From Actinokineospora globicatena (lineage in GTDB: Bacteria > Actinomycetota > Actinomycetes > Mycobacteriales > Pseudonocardiaceae): a stretch of 64,000 bases of DNA. Positions 58,621-64,000 of this stretch are shown piece after piece (positions within the stretch are counted from its first letter, which is position 1; every line of letters begins with the position of its first letter). Under the pieces are notes generated by a model. That model did no database searches. It worked only from the letters and a program-made list of their open reading frames with translations, and was not told the origin of the DNA. The stretch covers positions 1,240,001-1,304,000 of the forward strand of contig NZ_JAMTCR010000002.1 of NCBI RefSeq assembly GCF_024171945.1. The letters are read 5' to 3'. Position numbers and translations under genes: made by a program.

Positions 58621-59067
58621 TCACCGGGTCGGGCAGGGTGTGAAGCCGTAGGCCTTCCCGTCGAGCACCACGACCCGCTGCGAGCCGATCTGCTCGGCCA
58701 GCGTCGCACTCTCCCGCCGGATCCGCACCGACACGCCCACCACGTAGACGGTGCCGCGCGGCGCCTTGCTCGCCTTCTCCGGCTTCCACTTGGGGTCGGT
58801 GCGCAGCGTCGAGAGCGCGGGCTCGACCCGCAGCGTCAGGTTCCCCAGGTCGCAGTCGGAGTCGAAGTCGGGGTGCTGGGTGCGCCGCAGGAACTCCCGC
58901 TGCGCGCCCACCCCGTCCGCCCCGGCCTCGTTGAGCTCGGTGAAGTACTCGCTGACCAGTGTCCGACCCGGGGTGACCCCGGTGGCGGGCACCGGTGTCC
59001 CGGTGACCGCGGTGGCGCACCCGGTCGCCGCGAGCAGGACGAAGAGGACGCCCGGTAGCGCGCGCAT
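58621..59067 (-). CDS. Predicted lipoprotein of unknown function
   Basis: A 148-residue protein with a lipoprotein signal ending AATGC (Cys near 17), a short linker (TGTPVPATG) and an exported domain with two more cysteines (DSDCDLGNL and the C-terminal FTPCPTR) likely to pair. I do not recognise the family; the linker resembles those of the DUF3558 lipoproteins. Its ATG overlaps the dus stop by one base (TGATG), so it is translationally coupled to a tRNA-modifying enzyme, an odd pairing that probably reflects only compact packing. Confidence 0.72.
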   Translation of the reverse strand: MRALPGVLFVLLAATGCATAVTGTPVPATGVTPGRTLVSEYFTELNEAGADGVGAQREFLRRTQHPDFDSDCDLGNLTLRVEPALSTLRTDPKWKPEKASKAPRGTVYVVGVSVRIRRESATLAEQIGSQRVVVLDGKAYGFTPCPTR

Positions 59068-60200
59068 CAGCCCCCCGAGTGCATCAGCTCGGCGCCCTCC
59101 GGCACGGCGGCGTCCTCGGGGTCGTCCAGCCAGCCCTCCGGCAGCACCACCCGGCCCGGCGAGCCCTGCCGCCCGCGCGGCCCCTCAGCCTCGGCGGGGT
59201 ACGGCGCGTCGTGGTCGAGCTGGCCGAGCAGGTCCTCCAGCTCCGGCAGCCCGGACACCATGGCGAACGACTTGCGCAGGTCGGAGCCGATCGGGAAGCC
59301 CCGCAGGTACCAGGCCATGTGCTTGCGCAGGTCCCGCAGGCCCTTCTCCTCACCGAGGTGGTCGGCGAGCAGCACGGCGTGCCGGTGCAGGATCGCCGCG
59401 ACCTCACCGAGCGACGGCCCGGCCGGGACCGGCTGCTCGGTCAGGGCGGCGTGCAGCTCGCGGAACAGCCACGGCCTGCCCAGGCACCCGCGACCGACCA
59501 CGACCCCGTCGCAGCCCGTCTCGCGCATCATCCTGAGTGCGTCCTCCGCACTGAAGATGTCACCGTTGCCCAGCACGGGGATGCTCGTCACGGCCTCCTT
59601 CAGCCGCGAGATCCGCGACCAGTCGGCCTCCCCCGAATACCGCTGCGCCGCCGTCCGCGCGTGCAGAGCGACCGCCACCGCCCCCTCCGCCTCAGCGATC
59701 CGCCCGGCATCGAGGTAGGTGAGGTGCTCGTCGTCGATCCCCACCCGGAACTTCACCGTCACCGGCATGTCCCCCGCCGCCCGCACCGCCGCCCGCACGA
59801 TCTCGGCGAACAACCGCCGCTTGTAGGGCAGCGCCGCACCCCCGCCCTTGCGGGTCACCTTGGGCACCGGGCAGCCGAAGTTCATGTCCAGGTGATCGGC
59901 CAGACCCTCGCCCGCGATGATCGTGACGGCGTCGGTGACGTTCTTCGGGTCGACGCTGTAGAGCTGCAGCGACCGCGGCGACTCGTCCGCGCCGAAGGTC
60001 ATCATCTCCATCGTCTTGGAGTCGCGCTCGACGATCGCGCGGGCGGTGACCATCTCGCACACGTAGAGCGAGGTGGCGCTGCCGAACTCGCGGCACAGGG
60101 TGCGGAACGCGACGTTGGTGATCCCGGCCATCGGAGCGAGCACCACAGCCGGGTCCACGACGTATGGCCCGATCTTCAGGGACGAGGCTGTTCCGAACAC
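59067..60200 (-). CDS. dusB: tRNA-dihydrouridine synthase (DusB-like)
   Basis: Reduces uridines in the tRNA D-loop using FMN and NADPH. The 377-residue protein shows the Dus TIM barrel: VLAPMAGITNVAFRTLCREFG (near 20-40), DMNFGCPVPKVTRKGGGAAL with the catalytic Cys (near 109), VKFRVGIDDEHLTY (near 148), ALHARTAAQRYSGEADW (near 178) and NGDIFSAEDA (near 212). GTG 60200 is leaderless, six bases after TAGCCT. It matches Rv0823c and marks the right-hand end of the conserved block. Confidence 0.95.
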   Translation of the reverse strand: MFGTASSLKIGPYVVDPAVVLAPMAGITNVAFRTLCREFGSATSLYVCEMVTARAIVERDSKTMEMMTFGADESPRSLQLYSVDPKNVTDAVTIIAGEGLADHLDMNFGCPVPKVTRKGGGAALPYKRRLFAEIVRAAVRAAGDMPVTVKFRVGIDDEHLTYLDAGRIAEAEGAVAVALHARTAAQRYSGEADWSRISRLKEAVTSIPVLGNGDIFSAEDALRMMRETGCDGVVVGRGCLGRPWLFRELHAALTEQPVPAGPSLGEVAAILHRHAVLLADHLGEEKGLRDLRKHMAWYLRGFPIGSDLRKSFAMVSGLPELEDLLGQLDHDAPYPAEAEGPRGRQGSPGRVVLPEGWLDDPEDAAVPEGAELMHSGG

Positions 60201-60206
60201 GCCCCC

Positions 60207-60212
60207 AGGCTA
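60207..60212 (-). promoter_or_regulatory. -10 element (TAGCCT) of leaderless dus
   Basis: TAGCCT on the minus strand, six bases before GTG 60200. Confidence 0.6.
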
Positions 60213-60338
60213 ACCGGTGACGCTCGACCCACCTCGATTGCCGCGCATGCCTCCGACGATGATCTTGCGGCCGCCTGGAGAACGACCAAGTCGCGGCCCC
60301 GCCGCCCGCAGGCTGGTGACGAGGTCGTCGTCAACCAC
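60210..60338 (-). CDS. Possible 42-residue open frame upstream of dus
   Basis: GTG 60338 behind AAGAGG opens 42 codons ending in a TAG that overlaps the dus -10 box. The peptide starts VVDDDLVTSLRAAG and is Gly/Arg-rich at its end (GGRKIIVGGMRG). Composition is compatible with coding, but there is no family match or coupling that proves it. Confidence 0.25.
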   Translation of the reverse strand: MVDDDLVTSLRAAGPRLGRSPGGRKIIVGGMRGNRGGSSVTG

Positions 60339-60464
60339 CTTGCCTCTTCCGCGCACCTCGACTCGCCAGGTTCACATCCAGCGAACGCCACGACGGCGCG
60401 CGGGGGTTGCATGCCGCTGGCCCCGTCCCGGGGGAGTGGGGCGGGGCCAGTGAGTGGCGCGGTG

Positions 60465-61205
60465 TCAGGAGAGTTCGGAGTACCAGTCCGAGACGGTGGG
60501 TTCGGCGGTGGCGTCGTCCGGGGAGCAGGAGTCGTAGCTGTCGTCGAGGCCCGAGTCGCTGTGGGGGTCGGCGTACGGGTCGTCCTCGGTCGTGGAGTCG
60601 GTGGTGTCGTCGAGGGTGGTGTCGTCCTCGGTCGAGTCGGTCGAGTCAGCCGTGGTGTCCGTGGTGGAGTCGTCGACGGCGGTGTCGTCGGTGGGCTGGT
60701 TCTCGAAGTCGCCGTCTTCGATGTCGGTCGACGGGTCGTCGTCCGTGGTGGGGTGCGCGGGGGGCAGGTCGGCGCCGTCGTCCGGGACGTCGCTGGGGAC
60801 GTCCTGGGTCTGGTCGTCGGCAGGCGCGTCGGTGGCCGGGGTGTCGGTGGTCGGCGTGTCAGAGGTGGGCGTGTCGGTGGTGGGCGCGTCCGAGGTGGTC
60901 GGGTGCGCGGGGGGCAGGTCGCCCGCCTCGTCGCCGCCGATGCCCTTCTCGTTCCACGTGCCGAGGCCGGTGGGGTCGTTGTAGGCGGACTCGGCGACGC
61001 CGTCGTCGTTGTAGTCCAGCAGCGCGGTGTCGGCGACGCCGTCACCGTCGGAGTCCCACATCCGGTCGTCGTAGCGGCCGTCCCCGTCGAAGTCGACCGC
61101 GATGGCGTCGTTGGTCCCGTCGCCGTCCACGTCCGCGTCCGCCTGGCCGTGGTGCACGTTCGGGGCGCTCTCCCCGGTACCGAAGCGGTATTCGATGTCC
61201 GCCAT
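60465..61205 (-). CDS. Acidic calcium-loop (DxDxDG) repeat protein
   Basis: A 246-residue, extremely acidic protein with no signal peptide or membrane helix. Residues ~22-75 carry four tandem thrombospondin-3/EF-like loops: DVDGDGTND, DFDGDGRYDD, DSDGDGVAD and DYNDDGVAE, spaced 11-14 residues apart and suited to Ca2+ binding. The rest (~95-235) is a low-complexity Asp/Thr/Ser/Pro tail with two DLPPAHPTT units, ending in a WYSELS segment. Similar proteins are common in Pseudonocardiales, without known function. Export by an unconventional route such as T7SS is possible but not shown. Confidence 0.75.
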   Translation of the reverse strand: MADIEYRFGTGESAPNVHHGQADADVDGDGTNDAIAVDFDGDGRYDDRMWDSDGDGVADTALLDYNDDGVAESAYNDPTGLGTWNEKGIGGDEAGDLPPAHPTTSDAPTTDTPTSDTPTTDTPATDAPADDQTQDVPSDVPDDGADLPPAHPTTDDDPSTDIEDGDFENQPTDDTAVDDSTTDTTADSTDSTEDDTTLDDTTDSTTEDDPYADPHSDSGLDDSYDSCSPDDATAEPTVSDWYSELS

Positions 61206-61282
61206 GTCTGCCCCCTCTGGGTCGAAGTCATCGGGATAGACGGCTACCTGGCCGACCCGGTTCCGGGCATCGTAGTGGTGAA

Positions 61283-62173
61283 TCAGTCGAAAAAGGACGG
61301 TTTCGCCAAGGCAACCAGCTGGGCCCGTGGCGCGTCTGCGAACGGTCCCGCGCTACCCGCGACGGCCCGGTGCCAGGTCAGCGCCCTGGCGATCTTGCCG
61401 ACCCGGCAGGCCAGTTCCAGGTCCGTGACCAGGTCGGCTCGGGGTGCGAGATCGGTGAACGCCTCGACGTACGCGTCGCGCCCCCGGTCGCTGTCGGCGC
61501 CGAGCATCGACAGCGGCACCAGCATCGACGCGAACGAGTGGGCCACCACGCTGTCGCCCCAGTCGTAGAACCGCCCGTCCCGCAAGAAGTTCCCCGCGTG
61601 CAGGTCGTTGTGGTCAATGCTCACCGGGACCGGTGACTCGGCCAACCGGGCGCACCAGTCCGCCACCCGCGGCGCGAGCGCGGCGATCTCCGGTGGCACG
61701 CCGTCGATCACCGCGAGCGCCTCGGCGAACCGCTCCGGCAGCCGCGGCGGCCGCATGTCCGACACCCCGGCGGCGAGGATGGCGTCGACGTGCGGGGCGA
61801 GGTCGCGCTGCATCTGCCCGTACGGCGCCAGGCGATCGATCATCTCGCGCGGGTCGGTCAGCGTCGGTCCGCCGTCGGGCAGCACGATCCAGCCGCGCGC
61901 CAGATCGGTCGCGATCGGGGCCAGCACCCGTTCTGGCGCAACGGCGTGCAATACCCCGTATAGCCGGACCTCGGCCGCCGTACCCGGGGTGGTCGCCTTG
62001 AGCCACACCGGTCCGACCGTGGTGGCGGCGCTGAACACCCCGGCCCACGTCCGCACCTTGTGCTCGGTCAGCGGGCCGACCCGGGTGATCCCCGCGTCGG
62101 CCAGCCGCTCGTCGAGCCAGTCCTGCGCGCCCGCCTGCCATTCGGCGGACTTCCACTCGTCGACCACGTCCAC
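61283..62173 (-). CDS. Aminoglycoside-phosphotransferase-family kinase-like protein
   Basis: A 296-residue protein of the APH/choline-kinase fold. The catalytic loop is IDHNDLHAGNFL (near 187-198), with Asp as base and Asn as Mg ligand, and the DFG-equivalent is FYDWGDS (near 203). An N-lobe lysine is in VGPVWLKAT (near 57). Substrates in this family range from antibiotics to small alcohols and amines; resistance should not be assumed. The GTG at 62173 follows TAGCGT by six bases, with no Shine-Dalgarno (leaderless); that box overlaps the stop of the upstream saccharopine reductase gene. Confidence 0.85.
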   Translation of the reverse strand: MDVVDEWKSAEWQAGAQDWLDERLADAGITRVGPLTEHKVRTWAGVFSAATTVGPVWLKATTPGTAAEVRLYGVLHAVAPERVLAPIATDLARGWIVLPDGGPTLTDPREMIDRLAPYGQMQRDLAPHVDAILAAGVSDMRPPRLPERFAEALAVIDGVPPEIAALAPRVADWCARLAESPVPVSIDHNDLHAGNFLRDGRFYDWGDSVVAHSFASMLVPLSMLGADSDRGRDAYVEAFTDLAPRADLVTDLELACRVGKIARALTWHRAVAGSAGPFADAPRAQLVALAKPSFFD

Positions 62174-62179
62174 GGTGGA

Positions 62180-62185
62180 ACGCTA
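62180..62185 (-). promoter_or_regulatory. -10 element (TAGCGT) of the leaderless kinase-like gene
   Basis: TAGCGT on the minus strand, six bases before GTG 62173, overlapping the TAG stop of the upstream gene. Confidence 0.55.
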
Positions 62186-63277
62186 ACGCGCGGCGATCCC
62201 CTGCCGCTCCAGCTTTTCCAGCCACCGGCGGGACACGTCGACGGTCTCCGCCGCGCGGTGCAGGCCCGGTGCCAGCGCACCCGAGAGCACGTCGGCGATC
62301 CCGACCGCCAGCGGCGTCGACACCAGTCGGGCCATCGCGCTGTCGTTGTCGTCGCCGACCACGTCGAGCACGTGCTCCCCCGACCACTCCGCGCCGTCGT
62401 CGCCGCGCACCGTCAGCGCCACCGCCAGCACGACCCGGTCGCGGTCGGCCTCGGTCGTCGGGTAGCGGGCGGCGAGATCCGCGGCCAGCGCGGTGATCCG
62501 GTCGGGATCGGGGTCGCGCAGCTCGGCGAACACCGGCTCCCACGCCTGCCGCCACCCGTCCAACCGCAGCGTCCCGCGCACGAACCGCTCCAGCCGCCAG
62601 TGGCTGGGCAGGTGGTACTGCTCGACGAACGGCAGGCTGTCGCGATTCGGGTACGCCTCGAACCGCTCCCCGCGCAGCACGTGACCGGTCGTGGCCTCCC
62701 ACGGTCGCTCGGCCACCGTCTCCACGCCGCCGTCGATGTAGCGGGCGGGCGAGAGCAGCGCCGTCAGCACGCCCCTCGGCGCCCAGCTGAACCGGTACCG
62801 GAACTCGTTGGGCACCGCGGGGATGCCGCCGCAGTAGGAGGTGAACGTCGCCGTCGCCGGACCTTCGACCTCGGCCCGAGCGATCAGGTCGTGGGCCAGC
62901 AGGTGGTCGATGCCCGGGTCCAGCCCGGCCTCGGTGAGCAGCACGACCCCCGCGTCGCGGGCCGCGTCGGCGTACCCGGCGATCTCGGGCGAGACGTAGC
63001 TGGTGTTGGCGAAGTGGGAACCGTTGGCCAGGCTCAACTTCAGCAGTCGGACGTGCTCGGTCGCGGGCAGCATCGACACAACGACGTCACCGCGGCCGGG
63101 GTCCAAATCGTCGAGCGCGCGCGGCGCGACCCGGCCGGTGAGCGCGAGCCGGTCGATGCACGCGGCGGCCTTGTCCCTCGTCCGTCCATAGAGGACTATG
63201 TCGGCCGTGTCGGCGAGCACGCGGACGCCGCCGCCGGTGGACAGGCCGGTGCCGACCCAGTGCACGGTCTCAGCCAT
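62183..63277 (-). CDS. Saccharopine dehydrogenase-family protein (glutamate-forming/reductase type)
   Basis: A 364-residue oxidoreductase with an N-terminal Rossmann fold (HWVGTGLSTGGGVRVLAD, near 6-23), SMLPATEHVRLLKLSLANGSHFANTSYVSPEI (near 68-99), a TEAGLDPGIDHLLAHDLI segment (near 114) and FTSYCGGIPAVPNEFRYRFSW (near 145), all typical of the LYS9-type enzyme that interconverts saccharopine with glutamate and aminoadipate semialdehyde. AAGGAGG precedes the ATG. It overlaps the lysine-forming dehydrogenase gene by 8 bases, so the two enzymes of the saccharopine route are made together, most likely for lysine breakdown. Confidence 0.88.
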   Translation of the reverse strand: MAETVHWVGTGLSTGGGVRVLADTADIVLYGRTRDKAAACIDRLALTGRVAPRALDDLDPGRGDVVVSMLPATEHVRLLKLSLANGSHFANTSYVSPEIAGYADAARDAGVVLLTEAGLDPGIDHLLAHDLIARAEVEGPATATFTSYCGGIPAVPNEFRYRFSWAPRGVLTALLSPARYIDGGVETVAERPWEATTGHVLRGERFEAYPNRDSLPFVEQYHLPSHWRLERFVRGTLRLDGWRQAWEPVFAELRDPDPDRITALAADLAARYPTTEADRDRVVLAVALTVRGDDGAEWSGEHVLDVVGDDNDSAMARLVSTPLAVGIADVLSGALAPGLHRAAETVDVSRRWLEKLERQGIAAR

Positions 63278-64000
63278 TGATGGCCTCCTTCGCCACGCCG
63301 GTGCGGAAGTGCTCCAACGCCCGCGCCCACTCGTCGCCGCCGTGGCCCAGGGTGCGCAGCAGCGGGGTCAGGTCCGCGGAGAACGCCACGCTCGCCTCCC
63401 TCGGCAGCAACGACGGCAGGTTGTCGATGGCGATGATGTCGACCGGCGGGTCCGCGCGCAGCCGCCGGGCGGGTTCGTCCCAGTCGGTGATCCGGTCGTA
63501 CACCGGGAGGACGTTGCAGTCGGAGGTGACGTCGCAGGTCACGTCCGAGATCACCGAGAGCGTGCGCCCCGGCGTGTCCAGGTCGGCGTCGGTGACGAAC
63601 GGGGGCACCGGCGTCGTGGTGAGCACGGCGTTGACCAGCAGGTCGTGTGCCAGCAGGGCGGGCTTGTCCAGGTCGCGGGTCTCGGCGAGGTCCCACGCGG
63701 TCGCGTCGAGCCCGGCGACGGCCAGGGCGTCCAGCGCACCCCGACCGCTGCGGCCCAGGGCGCCGACGACGAGGGCACGGGCGTCGACGTGGCCGCGCAG
63801 TGCCGTGTCCAGCTCGTCACGGGTCAACGGGCGCAGCGGTGTGGTGAGCGAGCCGCGCAGGTGCAGGACGGCGAGCGCGGCGCCCACGTACCCGGCCCAG
63901 TAGCCGAACGCGGCGAGCCTGCGGCCGTTGGCACCGGTCAGGTACTCCAGGTCGAGCAGCGCGCCGCCACCGCAGGTGAACCGGTCGAGCAGTGCGGCCG
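63270..64000 (-). CDS. Saccharopine dehydrogenase, lysine-forming type (5' end outside window)
   Basis: The C-terminal ~243 residues of a LYS1-type enzyme, which converts saccharopine to lysine plus 2-oxoglutarate or the reverse. The frame stays open to the window edge (FTCGGGALLDLEYLTG can be read upstream of the first in-window GTG). The alanine-dehydrogenase-like Rossmann part shows ALVVGALGRSGRGALDAL, then HDLLVNAVLTTTPVPPFV and SDVTCDVTSDCNVLPVYD, where the two cysteines are family hallmarks. It is coupled to the LYS9-type gene. The true start lies beyond 64000. Confidence 0.9.
   Translation of the reverse strand, partial: AALLDRFTCGGGALLDLEYLTGANGRRLAAFGYWAGYVGAALAVLHLRGSLTTPLRPLTRDELDTALRGHVDARALVVGALGRSGRGALDALAVAGLDATAWDLAETRDLDKPALLAHDLLVNAVLTTTPVPPFVTDADLDTPGRTLSVISDVTCDVTSDCNVLPVYDRITDWDEPARRLRADPPVDIIAIDNLPSLLPREASVAFSADLTPLLRTLGHGGDEWARALEHFRTGVAKEAING

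Noticed and set aside
60217..60453. 78-codon plus-strand frame upstream of the acidic protein
   Set aside because: Arg/Pro/Thr composition, no ribosome site, antisense to the dus upstream region.
61283..62173. Reading the APH-fold protein as an antibiotic-resistance gene
   Set aside because: The fold is shared by many small-molecule kinases, and no resistance subfamily motif or resistance context is visible.
1..64000. tRNA, rRNA, CRISPR, prophage or insertion-sequence features
   Set aside because: No cloverleaf-like sequences, repeat-spacer arrays, integrase, transposase or phage structural genes were recognised on either strand by eye; a dedicated search could still find a degenerate one.

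Overview
This 64-kb window is very GC-rich chromosomal DNA from an actinomycete, most likely a member of the order Pseudonocardiales (an Actinokineospora-, Saccharothrix- or Lentzea-like genus; the genus is inference). Supporting signs are mycothiol synthase (mshD), an orphan GlnR-type regulator, an LmeA/DUF2993 protein, DUF3073, an RsiG-type protein of sporulating actinomycetes, several EspG/PE/PPE-like type VII secretion (T7SS) clusters, frequent GTG starts and many apparent leaderless transcripts. No rRNA, tRNA, CRISPR array, prophage or insertion sequence was seen. The genes at both ends (purL, lysine-forming saccharopine dehydrogenase) run off the window.

The backbone matches in content the Mycobacterium tuberculosis block Rv0803 to Rv0823c: purL, a sterol-carrier-family gene, purF, purM, DUF3073, a YgfZ-like protein, an aminodeoxychorismate-lyase-like protein, nitrobindin, DUF1416 (SseC), cysA2, a thioredoxin-like gene, DUF2993, glnR, mshD, pst genes, phoU, an LCP protein and dus. 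Here the block is rearranged and expanded by lineage-specific genes.

Layout: 1-8.4 kb, purine genes (purL; purM and purF reversed), ArfB, a SigE-family sigma/anti-sigma pair and a VTT membrane protein. 8.4-18 kb, two T7SS-associated clusters separated by an XRE regulator, an SRPBCC protein and a PIN-like nuclease. 18-24.4 kb, a pentapeptide membrane protein, a GH25 lysozyme, a GGDEF-EAL protein and a CitAB-type two-component system. 24.5-28.7 kb, a TctCBA tricarboxylate transporter and an old-yellow-enzyme homologue. 28.8-35.8 kb, DUF3073, an unknown gene, asparaginase, RsiG, a BKACE enzyme, YgfZ, Fur and a PLP lyase. 35.8-41.7 kb, a small secreted protein, pxpCB, nitrobindin with a 32-residue membrane protein, and the sulfur genes (DUF1416, cysA2, DUF4395 behind a cysteine-type leader peptide, a thioredoxin-like protein, DUF2993). 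42-48 kb, glnR, mshD and a pstSCAB operon behind a PHO box. 48-52.5 kb, a third T7SS-associated cluster separating pstB from phoU. 52.6-64 kb, phoU, a giant LCP protein, a GGDEF protein, dus, an acidic calcium-loop protein, a kinase-like protein and two saccharopine dehydrogenase genes.

The most unusual signals are: a ~270-bp structured non-coding element present twice in opposite orientation (about 30.32-30.58 kb and 48.03-48.29 kb); a conserved C-terminal tail (SYLVE, acidic, VFG) shared by two otherwise different PPE-like proteins; a leaderless cysteine-type leader peptide; a 32-residue membrane protein; an RsiG with duplicated c-di-GMP motifs one of which is altered; and at least ten start codons placed 6-7 bases after a TANNNT box.
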